Source: Acanthosepion lycidas (Eukaryota > Mollusca > Cephalopoda > Sepiida > Sepiidae). From it: 64,000 bases of DNA. Position 1 is the stretch's first letter, and each line of letters opens with the position of its first letter. Under the pieces are notes generated by a model. It had not been told where the DNA came from. It searched no databases and saw nothing but the letters and a program-made list of their open reading frames with translations. The stretch spans positions 48,049,345-48,113,344 of the forward strand of contig OZ010586.1 in assembly GCA_963932145.1 (NCBI GenBank), read 5' to 3'. A program made the position numbers and the translations under genes. This document shows positions 21,524 through 31,525 of this stretch, in pieces.

Positions 21524-22174
21524 ATGTACCATGTTCCTTCTGGTATGATATCCTGATAGGACACGGCTCTTCACAATTTCCTGTCCTTCTAGGCTCTTAA
21601 TATATTTTATCTTTTCCTCATCCTAATCTCTGTTCTGCCAACCAGTTACACAAAGCTGTCTTTTTTTTTCTATATGCTGTGGACCTTCAGAACGTGGGTA
21701 ATCATGGCTTCAGACAATTTCCAGTCTTTTATAGTTCTTAGTATGTTTTTTTCTTTTTGCTATCTCATCTAATCCCTGTTCTAGCAATCACTTACACAAG
21801 TTCGTTCGTTCGTCCGTTTGTTCGTTCTTCTTCTTCTTCTTCTTCTTCTTCTTCTACGTACCATGTTCCTTCAGAATGTTGGTTATCATGACTCTCCACA
21901 ATTTCCTGTCTTTTTTAGCTATTAGTAAATTTTGTCTTTCTGTTACTCCTCCTAATCCCTGTTCTGACAGTCATTTACACAAACTTCTTCTTCTTCCTCC
22001 TCTTCTTCTTCTTCCTCCTCCTCTTCTTCTTCCTCTTCTTCTTCTTCTTCCTCCTCTTCTTCTTCTTCCTCCTCTTCTTCTCCTTCTTCTTCTTCTTCTT
22101 CTTCTTCTTCCCCCTCTTCTTCTTCCTCCTCTTCTTCTTCTTCTTCTTCCTCCTCCTCTTCTTCATCTTCTTCT

Positions 22175-22209
<35 letters not shown>

Positions 22210-22470
22210 CTCCTCCTCCTTTTCTTCTTCATCCTCTTCCTCTTCTTCTTCCTCCTCCTCCTCCTTTTCTTCTTCATCCTCTTCCTCTTCTTCTTCCTCC
22301 TCCTCCTCTTCTTCTTCCTCCACTTCTTCTTCTTCCTGATCGTCCTCCACTTCTTCTTCTTCTAACTGTAGAACATGTCTTGTCTTTTGTTGCTCTTAAT
22401 ATAGTTTGTCCTTTTGATATCTCCCGTAAGCTCTGTTCTGCCAACCATTTATAAAAGCTCGTGAGGCAGG
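21330..22470 (-). repeat. Tandem array of LINE 3' ends, (GAA)n-tailed
   Basis: Five units in one orientation with GATCGTAGCTCTTCAC or variants at about 21360, 21560, 21700, 21890 and 22360. Minus strand of the first unit reads LCNWLAEQGLGEISKR then a frame-shifted KLWRA, the C-terminus of the LINE at 29140. Each unit is followed by (GAA)n or mixed GAA/GGA repeats. Same organisation as 3790-4680 but with a trinucleotide tail. Confidence 0.75.
21982..22365. repeat. Pyrimidine tract of CTT/CCT variants
   Basis: About 380 bases of C and T on the plus strand, with inner duplications (TCCTTTTCTTCTTCATCC twice). Acidic or leucine/proline frames here are artefacts. Confidence 0.97.
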
Positions 22471-22773
22471 GTTTATGCGCTATTTTCTTCTGCTTCTTTT
22501 GTATTTGATATGTCTTGTGAGTGTCAAATTTTCTAAACCATCTTTCCTCACTAGAGAAAAAAATTCAAATTTTCAATTATAGAAATTTCAACACTAAACA
22601 AATAACTACTGAATTAGCATCAGTAGGTAAAGAAGTTTAAGAGCTAACAGTGAGTATATTACCTGAAAGAAGTGGCGCGTTGCGAACATGTCGTCTGAGT
22701 AATACCCATCTTCGCAGTCACGCCATCTGAAGGCAGGTTTGAAGTTTGCTAAAGGCCATATTGAGAATGATAG

Positions 22774-23295
22774 TGTTGGAATTTTTGGGTACCCTGGTGT
22801 ACGAGTGAGCCAGTCAAAATGAGCTGACTCATTTTATAGTTCACCAATAGAAGGGTTGACCAATCAGAAGGCTCAAAATATTCAATGTGACGTGTATAAA
22901 GGCGGCCATGTTTTTCCCGAATATGCACTGCCAGCTTTTGATAACCCGAACGAGGCTCCGCCGAAGGGCAGAGTCTCGTTCGGGGAGGTTGACTGCCCCT
23001 GAAGCCGTTTATACGCGTTTGAATAGGGAATATTTTTGGCCGAGGCTACGGCTCGGAGATCCCACGTTAATCCCGGCCTTGTGCCTCATGTAACCCTCGT
23101 TGGGAGGTGGCTAAATATCACTGCTAGCTTTTGATATCGAAGACTGAAGAATTACAGAACAGCTATGTATGTGGTATTGGCGATATAGTCAGATTCAGTA
23201 GAGTGTCTGACTCGTGAGTGTTAATCTTTAACATTGTTTCATTGAACAGATTACGTACTGCGCTGTATTCTATATATAAAAATCATGTTTCAACA
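22774..23295. mobile_element. Possible solo LTR (522 bp)
   Basis: Begins TGTTGGAA and ends TTTCAACA, the inverted TG..CA form of retroviral-type LTRs. A CCAATCAG box (about 22859) and GTGTATAAAGG (22893) give it a promoter-like interior. No flanking duplication is evident and no second LTR is seen. Family unknown; a fossil. Confidence 0.45.
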
Positions 23296-23339
23296 CCACA
23301 AATGTGTCTGTTCGGGAGATGTCAGACCACTGGCCATAT

Positions 23340-23820
23340 ATATAGGGTGTATCAAGTATACGTTTACATACTTTAGGGGCGTGTCCCTCACGCGAAAACG
23401 AGGATAGAAGTCCACATAAACATGTGTCTGCAAATCCTTCATATTTGAGATATTAAGTTTAAAGTTTACGTTAGACGCTGTTAAGTGTACAATCCAAGAT
23501 ACAATCCCAAAATACTTGTAGCCATAGTTTGTGGTGCTACAGATCCTTTCTCAGCAACGAGATGATAAACAACAGCAAAGGTTGGATGATTCGGCTGCCT
23601 TCCTTCTGGAAACGCAATTTGATACAACCGTTCAGCCTCGCTCCATTACCGTTCATGCGGTCGTATGTAAAAATCATATCTGTTTGCTCATGATATGAAT
23701 ACCCTGTCATTGTTAAACGGAAAACTTCTCAGCTGACAACTACACGCGTTAAACGTTGAAGACAGACTAGCCATGAATGACAAATGTAACTCAGTCTAAA
23801 TGGCAACAGAGCGCCATCTA
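23340..23820 (-). mobile_element. DNA transposon fragment with DUF4817-like helix-turn-helix
   Basis: Minus strand about 23668-23560 reads WSEAERLYQIAFPEGRQP then NHPTFAVVYHLVAEKGS, preceded in another frame by DRMNGNG. This matches the N-terminal helix-turn-helix (GNG.EA.RLY.E.FP.RR.P....F) found in animal DNA transposons. TAGGGTGTATCAAGTATACG at 23342 may be its terminal repeat. The rest of the transposase is absent, so this is an internal-deletion derivative. Confidence 0.6.
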
Positions 23821-23977
23821 ATGTAAACTGTCTTTAAATTTAATAACTGAAAAACGAATTATTTGAGGGCAGATGTTTATATGGACATTTATTTTGTTTT
23901 GGTGTGAGTAACTCACCCCAGCGCAAAGTTTATAACATATTTGATAAACCCTGTTTATATATGAGGTCAACATCGAA

Positions 23978-24018
23978 CGGCAAGAGTCTATTTCATGCTT
24001 GATTGAAATTATCAGGCC
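23978..24018 (-). ncRNA. Hammerhead-like motif downstream of PLE, decayed
   Basis: Minus strand: GGC, CTGATAA, TTTCAATCAAGCAT, GAAATAGACTCTTGCC. It aligns to 50570-50608 (GGC, CTGACGA, TTGC..GCAT, GAAAC, GTC, GCC). Core G8 and GAAAC are mutated; the GGC/GCC outer stem is kept. Confidence 0.4.
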
Positions 24019-24118
24019 ATATATAGATATATATACATACAGGCATATATATATATATATATGCCTGTATATATATATTATGAAATGGACAAAGTCCGAC
24101 AATTATTTAAAAACATTT

Positions 24119-24256
24119 TTATGTTTATACATTCTTTTTATAGATACAAATATTTAAGTAAATCCTCTGTTTATAATAATGTTGTTTAATACTCTTTATT
24201 ATAAACAGAGCATTTACTTAAATATTTGTATCTATAAAAAGAATGTATGGACATAA
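24119..24256. repeat. Inverted repeat with ~62-bp arms
   Basis: Arms contain ACATTCTTTTTATAGATAC and GTATCTATAAAAAGAATGT and differ at only a few positions. The outer part recurs at 6490-6560. Flanked by (AT)n on both sides. Confidence 0.9.
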
Positions 24257-24263
24257 AAATGTC

Positions 24264-24266
<3 letters not shown>

Positions 24267-24333
<67 letters not shown>
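24267..24333. repeat. (AT)n microsatellite
   Basis: Follows the PLE tail on the minus strand, as at 48869 and 50619. Confidence 0.97.
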
Positions 24334-24335
<2 letters not shown>

Positions 24336-25222
24336 TGTTTCATTAAAAACGACAGACAAGGTACTACGCTTAAGTTTTTTTTTCAAATTTTCCTTGTGTT
24401 CGAACAAGAGCTTTCTTTTCTGAACAAAGAGTGTGTAAAAACTGTCCAATTGTTTTATAGTTACGAACGCTTTCGGCTATACCCTTAGCCATTATCATGA
24501 ATGATTCGATTTTTCAGCTTGAGTGTGGGAATTATGTGTATATTTTAGTGTGTTGTAGGGATGTTTTAATTTCCGAATACGTTTAGCACATTGTGGCCTT
24601 GTTCGTAGTTAATATTGTTAAGAGTTGGCTTTTTCTTTTTTATTATTAAAGCTTCCATTATTTTTAATCTTTTTTTTTTTTTTTACAGGTGGATGCAGTT
24701 AATATATTTGTGTTTTCTACTAGTATGTTTCTAATGGAGTCTTGTAAGATTGTGTGTGTGTGTTTAAATTGGTTCTAATGGAGCTGTGATAGATGTAATG
24801 TAAGGCGTCTGGATAAGTATGTAGTTGTGTAGCCGATGTAATTATTATGAGTCCGGTTTGATCAGGAGCACAGTTCCTTAAGGGGCATTTGAATTCAGAG
24901 ATAATATTCGTTCTTTTAATTTTGACTTAGCTGGTGTGTTGTTATATTTGAGGATACGGTTAGCTGTCTTAAATTTTTTATAATAGATAATTAATTTGAT
25001 TTTTTTTATTCGGATCAATTGGTATAGTGTATTTCTTTACGATAATACTTAGTGAAGATTCGTCTTATTTGTAGTTAATATGCATTTGTTTTTTGTAAAA
25101 AAATTGTATGTAATTTTTGACTGGGAGTTCGCTATCGTTATTACTTACTTTGGGGAGAAATAATCTAATTTGGTCGTCTATAAGGTGGTTAGGGAAGCCG
25201 TTGTTGATTAGTGTTTGTTTAA
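24334..25222 (-). mobile_element. Penelope-like element fragment, copy 1
   Basis: Close to the better preserved copy at 48190-48868: shared landmarks on the minus strand are CTTAAGGAACTGTGC, GCAGGATGGTT-like CACCTGTAAAAAAAA, CGAACAAGGCCACAATG and the tail TTTTTAATGAAACATGC. Minus frame 25065-25250 reads VKQTLINNGFPNHLIDDQI, part of the reverse transcriptase. A GIY-YIG-type endonuclease part follows. Fossil with several breaks. Confidence 0.7.
24463..24500 (-). ncRNA. PLE-embedded hairpin, hammerhead-related
   Basis: Minus strand: CATGATAAT, GGCTA, AGGG, TATAGCC, GAAAGCG. The stem GGCTA/TAGCC followed by GAAA is kept in the PLE copies at 48670 and, with changes, 50790. It departs from the hammerhead core (TGATAA instead of CTGANGA). 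Confidence 0.4.
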
Positions 25223-25260
25223 CATTTGTTAAACAAACACTAATCAACAACGGCTTCCTT
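25190..25260. repeat. Inverted junction in the PLE
   Basis: GAAGCCGTTGTTGATTAG and its exact reverse complement meet around ACATTTG, turning the minus-strand PLE into a plus-strand piece that then jumps to the tail (TTGTCTGTCGTTTTTAATG). Confidence 0.9.
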
Positions 25261-25314
25261 GTCTGTCGTTTTTAATGAAACATGCATAAACGAAGTATTG
25301 CTGCCTAAATATAC

Positions 25315-25350
<36 letters not shown>

Positions 25351-25376
25351 TTTATGGAAATATATATACTTTATGG

Positions 25377-25416
<40 letters not shown>

Positions 25417-25483
25417 CAACGGCTTTCTTGTCTGTCGTTTTTAATGAAACATGTATAAACGAAGGATTGCTGCCTAAATATAC

Positions 25484-25530
<47 letters not shown>

Positions 25531-25690
25531 TATATCTATATATGTATATATATATACTTTATGGAAATATACATACTTTATGGAAATATATATATATATA
25601 TATATATATAACAACGGCTTCCTTGTCTGTCATTTTTAATGAAACATGTACAAACGAAGAATTGCTGCTTAAATATACAACTATATATAT
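25248..25690 (+). repeat. Ladder of three PLE tails and (AT)n
   Basis: ACAACGGCTTCCTTGTCTG, TTTTTAATGAAACATG and CTGCCTAAATATACAACTA recur at 25248, 25416 and 25610, separated by (AT)n with TACTTTATGGAAATA. The joint GGCTTCC-TTGTCTG is identical in all three, so one rearranged tail was amplified. Confidence 0.85.
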
Positions 25691-25761
25691 ATATATATAT
25701 ATATATATTTGGAAATATATATACATACTTTATATATATATATATATACATACATACATAC

Positions 25762-25816
<55 letters not shown>

Positions 25817-25825
25817 CATACATAC

Positions 25826-25885
<60 letters not shown>

Positions 25886-25892
25886 CCATAAA

Positions 25893-25939
<47 letters not shown>
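25690..25939. repeat. Compound (AT)n/(ACAT)n microsatellite
   Basis: AT runs with CATACATACATA interruptions at 25750 and 25812 and TTTGGAAA/TTTCCATAAAG fragments. Confidence 0.97.
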
Positions 25940-25940
<1 letters not shown>

Positions 25941-25966
25941 GCATTTAAGCTAGCTCCTGATTTAAG

Positions 25967-26590
25967 CTAGTTTTTGATCGGGCAGTCGGCTTGTTCGGGT
26001 TTTTGAGAGTCTCTAAGTCTTTGCATATTCTCAGTATTGGAATCTCTCCTGGCTGTCGTTTGATGTGGGTTTTCATTTTCACAGAACTTTCTTTTCCTCG
26101 CTGCAGCCTTGGCTCTTTTGATTGCAATCTGGTCCTCTGTTAGCGAAGATTTCATTTTGCGAGGCATACGTCTGCCGTATGCGATAAGCAACAATAAACT
26201 ACACAAGAACTCAAAATTGATCGCTGCGTTTAAGTATAGCATTAATATTTAAGCTTACCTTTTAAAAGTCCAACGGCAATTCTTCTGCCATCAGTTATTT
26301 TAAAGACGTGTAGGTCCTTACTTTCCGTACAAACATTTATTTTTATTTCATGGGTGACTCTCGTTGGATTTCGCAGTTAATTTCGATTATGCTCAAATTT
26401 ATTTCCAAGTAATAAAAATTGTTATTTTACAAAAAAATTGTCGCAAAAAATCACGTAAAAAATCGCAGTAATGAAAACATGGGAATCCAAAATTTCTGTA
26501 ACATGAGCTATTGAAAGTTAGCAAATTTTGTCCCTTTAATTGAAAAAGTGTGACGCAGTGATACACTGACATTCGCATTTATTATATAGA
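25967..26590 (-). mobile_element. 5' part of a Helitron, with start of its ORF
   Basis: The minus-strand 5' end at 26590 reads A then TCTATATAATAAATGCG, the A/TC boundary expected for a Helitron. A related 5' end lies at 34755-34992. Downstream, from about 26168, MPRKMKSSLTEDQIA, KRAKAAARKRKFCENENP and TARRDSNTENMQRLRD resemble the basic N-terminal region of animal Helitron Rep/helicase proteins. The remainder is cut off by (AT)n at 25940. Confidence 0.6.
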
Positions 26591-26599
26591 TTGAAAAAT

Positions 26600-27060
26600 C
26601 AATGATACTTGGGTGAATACAACTACAGTGGTAATAAAAAAGTGCTCAATATGCGATAGACCATACAGAATTGTGAGAAAAATACTGAATAAAAAGCAGA
26701 GCTATTTAAGTTTCACCCACGAATTGAAGAATCGTCAGGTCAGAGTCAATTTTAGTCCTACCTAGCTCGGTATTTTTTTTCCACCGAAAGTGAATGTCAT
26801 CCACGGTCTATGTTAGAAATGAGATGCTTTTTAGTGTGTGCATATATTGTGATAATTTTGACTCTCTTTTTAATAGAGAACGCAGATATGCAAACCTAAA
26901 AATATTGCCAATTTCTTTTCGTGACGCAGTGTACAAAATTTGCCACACCCCCTGTAACTTTTCCTCGCTCTTCGCCATTTTTTATTTGATTGACAGTTCA
27001 TTTTATCTTTTATTTTCCAAGTATATTTCGACAGGGCGATACTATTACTATTTTTGTATT
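26600..27060. other. No recognised feature
   Basis: AT-rich; a 95-codon plus frame at 26794-27081 has no known domain. Confidence 0.4.
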
Positions 27061-28012
27061 GTTTTGTTCTATTACATGTAATTAGTAGTCAAGTTCCGTC
27101 TGTCTCTTACTTTACCATACACTTTATTTCTCTTCTGCTAAACATATGCAAATAGGTACAATCCTATTTACCAATCCACTACGCCCCATTAACTGAACTT
27201 CTTCTACAACCACTTTTCTCCTCTCCCCCTTGAGGTTTATGTCATTTTTTTCAATGGAGATCTTAGTCTCATTTCATCATCTTCCGTGTTTGAGTGGCTC
27301 CCGCTATCATCCATAGGCTCGTCTTTTATTGAATTATCCTGATCGGAAGAACTCACCCTTTCTTCTCTGTCAAGGTCTTCTTCCATTACGACGTCTTCCT
27401 GTTCAATTTTGCGTCATCCAAGAGATGTAAACACGCAAATCGGCGACTCCCTATTGTTGTTTTACCATACGTGATTTCTCGTCAACTTCCGCCTGTCTCT
27501 TTACTATACACTTTATTACTCTTCTAATTAACATATGTAAATAGGCACAATCTTGTTTAACAATTCACTACAGTTTTAAAAAGCGATGATTTGGATTTCA
27601 CAAGTTTCTTTTCAGGCCGTAAATTTCTTTTTATAATTTCTGAAATTTCGACGAATGTCAAATTCTCCAATTGTTTGTGGAATGTCATAACAGAAATTTT
27701 CATTATAGTTTCGCAACCTGCCGAAGCTAGAAAGAGGTGAGTTATTCCTTTTTCTCCCTCTCTTACCTGGTTGTCTTTCAATTTTTAGCGCTAGTATGGG
27801 CTGCAAAACATCGCATGCAAGTCTCAACAAATTTTGGTTCATTCAAGCGGCTTAAATATCCTATCGGCGATACCATATTATTGTTGTATTGTGTTTTTCT
27901 ACGACACGTGATCAGTAGTCAACTTCCACCTGTCTCTTACTTTACCATACACTTTATTTCACTTCTACTTCATATATGCAAATAGGTACAATCGTATTTA
28001 CCAATCTACTAT
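27060..28012. repeat. Three direct copies of a ~120-bp sequence
   Basis: Copies at 27060-27182, 27456-27571 and 27888-28012 share CTGTCTCTTACTTTACC, ACACTTTATTTC, CATATGCAAATAGG and ACCAATC.ACTA. Spacing is about 400 and 430. The third interval holds a retroelement gag-like remnant, so these may be parts of its terminal or untranslated regions. Confidence 0.75.
27557..27850 (-). pseudogene. Possible Ty3/gypsy-type Gag remnant
   Basis: Minus-strand text around 27780-27560 resembles the Gag segment with the pattern FL.S.G.E....L, KP..L.F.E...I....L.P. Fossil, broken; family assignment tentative and age old. An acidic stretch encoded further along the minus strand (about 27400-27270) could be part of the same element. 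Confidence 0.35.
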
Positions 28013-28032
28013 ATCAATGTTTTCTCAACCTG

Positions 28033-28260
28033 TTACAAGGAGATAGTTACAATTTCTTTCTTTTGAATGCGCCTTCGCTCGATCCAATATAAATCATCGT
28101 GATTTCGGCACAGTAAACAATGTTTTCCATCAAACATCAACCGTTTCAAGGGACAGTCGTCGCTTTTACGACAGTTGTAAATATTTATCCTAGACGTGGT
28201 CTTGCCTCTCAGTACTTTCTGGTTATACCCATTAATGATCTTTTCCATGATGAGTGTCAT
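28033..28260 (-). pseudogene. Unrecognised coding remnant 1
   Basis: A 75-codon frame with CRKSDDCPLKRLMF and GKHCLLCRNHDDLYW: four spaced cysteines and a histidine suggest a zinc-binding module. Ordinary amino acid mix, unlike repeat-derived frames nearby. No family recognised; a virus-like or retroelement origin is possible. Confidence 0.3.
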
Positions 28261-28549
28261 GCCATAACTGATTTTTATAATATTCTTATTAAAGAAATGT
28301 TTACCGGAAATATTTGGTTAAGAATATCAGACCCTTTTTGGTCTATAGTTGCACATTGAACGGGTGGGGCGAACTAAATGATCTTTCTATGTCTTTTTAG
28401 TTGTTTATTAAATGAAACCGGATTGACAGCTCGGTATTCGAATGATTTTACCTGTCCCTCTGTCTGCAACGTTAACTAATAAACGTTTTTATATTGTCGA
28501 AAACAACAAACCTATGTTCGATAGCTATATGTATCCTATCAATAATATA

Positions 28550-28651
28550 TTAGGTTGGTGCAACAATAATGACGTAATAATGTCGCTTTCTGACGTATTT
28601 TTCAACGTCAAAAAACGACATTATTACGTCATTATTTGCGCACCAACCTAA
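28550..28651. mobile_element. MADE1-like palindromic MITE, 102 bp
   Basis: TTAGGTTGGTGCAACAATAA at the left mirrored by TTATTTGCGCACCAACCTAA at the right, flanked by TA. Inner arms GACGTAATAATGTCG and CGACATTATTACGTC. The ends match those of MADE1, the palindromic derivative of cecropia-type mariner. Confidence 0.9.
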
Positions 28652-28654
28652 TAT

Positions 28655-28831
28655 ATTGGGAAAGTTTGCCTTGACATTGACATATCCTAACACGGTTTCC
28701 TTTCTGTGCGGTTCCAATGTGCCGTCAATGGAATTTAATTTAACATCGTGATATACGACAGTCATCAAGCCACTCTCTGTGATAAAGCCCGAGTCTTTAA
28801 AAAATCGAAATAGATTTTTTTCTAAGTCCAT
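28655..28831 (-). pseudogene. Unrecognised coding remnant 2
   Basis: Begins MDLEKNLFRFFKDSG and continues to KANFPN, about 59 residues before the MITE. Normal amino acid mix, no known domain. Lies between the MITE and a LINE; relation to remnant 1 is unknown. Confidence 0.3.
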
Positions 28832-29139
28832 CGAACTTCCTATCGGTAGATCCGCCTATCTCAATATAGCAATAGGAGATGAAACAGGTTTTATCTGTCT
28901 CTTGAAGCGTGGTTCAAGTGCCAAGCATTAATTCAGTCATTACTTAGCGTTTTATATAATGTCCTTTTAATTATAATGTATACATCATTATGCGTGCTGG
29001 AATATCAATTAATTTACTAATTAGCTGGTGTTAATCAGTGTCTCCAATATGTACTTATGGCTATCAGGAAGGTCACCAATCAATTAATGTCTGACCCTAA
29101 CCTTTTCCCACGATCAATCCTGATAAGTTAAGGCACCCT

Positions 29140-30000
29140 TCAGTTACTCTCGGCGTTAAAACTGTCTTCTTGTTCTATGTGCCGTGTTCTTTCAGGATAT
29201 TGACGATCATGGTTCTCCACAAGTTCCTCTCCTTTGTAGCTCTTAATAAATTTTGTCTTTTTGGGATCTCTCCTAAACCCCGTTTCACCATTCATTTGCT
29301 CAAGTCCGCTAGGTAGGTTATGCGTTTGTTTTTCTTCTGCTCTTCTTGCGTTCAATCTGTCCTGTGAGTATCGAATTTTCCGATCCCTCTTTCCTTTGTA
29401 CTCACGAGAAATTTTTATCGATCTCTTCCTGGTGTGAAGTGTTAGTGTTCTTTTTTTATTTCCGTTTTCTCTAAAATGTCGTCGTTGTTCATATGTTCGG
29501 TCTATGATATTCTCAGCATCCTTCTGTAGAGACATGTTGCTTGAGGTCTCTTCTATATCTGTTAAGAGAGTGTCTAGCAGGACTGATATTACGTAATGTT
29601 TCAGTACTCTTTCCTAATATTTTGCTTAGCTTTCGGAAGACGTTTTTCGCTATCCCAATACGCTTTTAGGTTTTAGCGTCGTATGTTAAAACCTTTCACA
29701 GATATCTAAATTGTACTGGTTTGATTTTGGCGTCTCTAATTTGTAATTTTTATTTTTGGCTGTCCTATTTGCTGACAAAGATGCTCTCTAACTTCTTGAA
29801 ATTGAGGTTTAGTCATTTCTTCTTGCTTTTCTTCAATAACTTCTGTAGGATCTCTTGTATTTCCTTTCTGTGTATCTTATCGACACTGTGTCATCTACAT
29901 ATCTTATGTTGTTAAGATTATGGACGCCAACAATGAATACTGATAGGATTTCTAATACTCTCTTAATCGCTTGAGTGTAAAGGTTGAATAAGTCCTTGTC
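29140..30000 (-). pseudogene. LINE family A, reverse transcriptase to C-terminus
   Basis: Minus strand contains IRYVDDTVSIRYTE near 29895 (the YADD motif region of RT, here YVDD), then a decayed linker, then KDAENIIDRTYEQRR, GNKKRTLTLHTRKRS, EYKGKRDRKIRYSQDRL and, in a shifted frame, the RKLWRAMI tail near 29215. The order matches the C-terminal half of an APE-type LINE (RR..I.WT....; KR.L...I.KR.L.F.GH; EGKR.RG.QR). Several stops and frameshifts. The short tail arrays at 3790 and 21330 belong to this family. Confidence 0.75.
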
Positions 30001-30008
30001 TTACCCAC

Positions 30009-30327
30009 TGTTATGGTCCAAGTTTCTTGTACCACGGTGATGGTCCAAGGTTAGAACCAATAAAAGACTAACACGATCACAGGTATGGAATACAAATATA
30101 TATTACAACAGAAATATAATACAAAGAAGTAGAAGTATTAGTAATGACTATCAGATTTGGTTAGAGTGAACTATGTTGTCTCGACAAGTATCACTATTCC
30201 AATGTCCTTACAATATACTCTCAATTATCTCTCCTCGTCTTACAATCTCTCCTCATACATCTTGAGAGGCGCAATATTTATAATGTCAGGAACAGTCCAT
30301 TATTATTATGGGTAAGTTCCCATAACA
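30009..30327. mobile_element. Possible solo LTR (319 bp)
   Basis: Begins TGTTATGG and ends CCATAACA. Contains TTATAAATATTG on the minus strand and AATAAAAG on the plus strand. No partner LTR or clear flanking duplication. Fossil, family unknown. Confidence 0.5.
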
Positions 30328-30529
30328 GCCACCTTTCTATTTTTGTATATTTACTGAATTCAATTTCTCTCCGTATGCAGGCGGTTTGCCCATACTATAG
30401 GTTCTGGATTATTCTAATATCCTTCCCAAATATGTCATGCTTAACGAGTCGTTCAAGTGGTCCTTTACTTCACTCAAATAGACGCAAAGTAAAGACATAG
30501 CTTAAATATCTCAATCTTATCTACGTCCG

Positions 30530-31050
30530 TGCTGTGTATGACGATACGCTACATCCGCGTCCTGGGTATGTCGATAAACTACATCCGCGTCCTGGGTAAG
30601 ACGATAAACTACATCCGCGTCCTGGGTAAGACGATAAATTACGTCCAACAACAAAGCCTCCGATCAGGAGGTTTTGAGGAGCGTGGAACCACCTCTTAAT
30701 TGCTGGTGTTCCCAGGTTCACCCTGACCCGGGTTGGTAGCACCTGTTAGGGTCCCAGCTATGGGCAAATAGTCACCCCCACCAAACTGTGGTCAAAACAC
30801 TCTAAAAGTATAAAAATAAGTCTTAATACCGGAAATTATTATCAGTAATACATTTTAGGCAAAAAAAAATAAAAATTACCAGCAATACTTTTTTGAAAAA
30901 AAAAAAAAAATTTCAGAAATAGATTTTTCGAAGGAAAAATATTACTGGCAATACATGCTTTGAAAAAAAATATTACCAACAATGAAAATTTTGTCGGCAT
31001 TAAATAACTCATTGAGGTTGATATGCCGTAAAACAAAACAAACCAAACCT
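30530..31050 (+). repeat. Composite repeat E with 4 minisatellite units
   Basis: Four ~30-base units (ACGATAAACTACATCCGCG TCCTGGGTAAG) at 30538-30645, then GGAACCACCTCTTAATTGC, CACCCTGACCCGGG, a region of ATTACCAGCAATAC-type ~33-base repeats, and the end block ATTGAGGTTGATATGCCG TAAAACAAA. Same order at 35378 (17 units), 56725 (1 unit) and 59037 (1 unit). Confidence 0.85.
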
Positions 31051-31059
31051 TATGTACCG

Positions 31060-31200
31060 TATATACTCGTGTATAAGTCTACTTCACATATAGTGTGAAC
31101 CCTGATTTTTTTTTTGCAAAAAAATCAAATTTTTTCATAATGTATAATGCGGCCCCGGTATCTGAGTAATATTAGTGGGCCTAACGTAGTCAAATATTGC
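31060..31200 (+). repeat. Possible DNA transposon end
   Basis: ACCGTATATACTCGTG TATAAGTCTAC has the look of a terminal repeat common in animal genomes; the distal end is not clear. A weaker match, CCGTGTATAGAGCGACCCC, is at 31894. Confidence 0.4.
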
Positions 31201-31448
31201 AGTACTGGGCATCATCCTGGACATATTTTATAGCCAATAAATTGTCTTGGTTCTTTTTTGTACAAAGCTATCCCAAAATGGTGAGCAAAAGCACTTACCC
31301 TAAAGTATCTGGTACGAAGATTTATATACCGTACATTTGTTTTCGTTCGAAGAATTATAAGATAAAATAACACCAGTAAATATAAATAATTTAATAAAAA
31401 TATGAATAAATAGAAGAAGGCATAGTAAAGAACACAATTGAAACATAC

Positions 31449-31449
31449 G

Positions 31450-31521
<72 letters not shown>
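31449..31521. repeat. (CA)n(TA)n microsatellite
   Basis: About 22 CA units followed by about 14 TA units. Confidence 0.97.

Positions 31522-31524
<3 letters not shown>

Positions 31525-31525
<1 letters not shown>

Noticed and set aside
21876-22454. 192-codon LLPP frame and acidic EEE frame
   Set aside because: CTT/CCT repeats; both strands open for compositional reasons.
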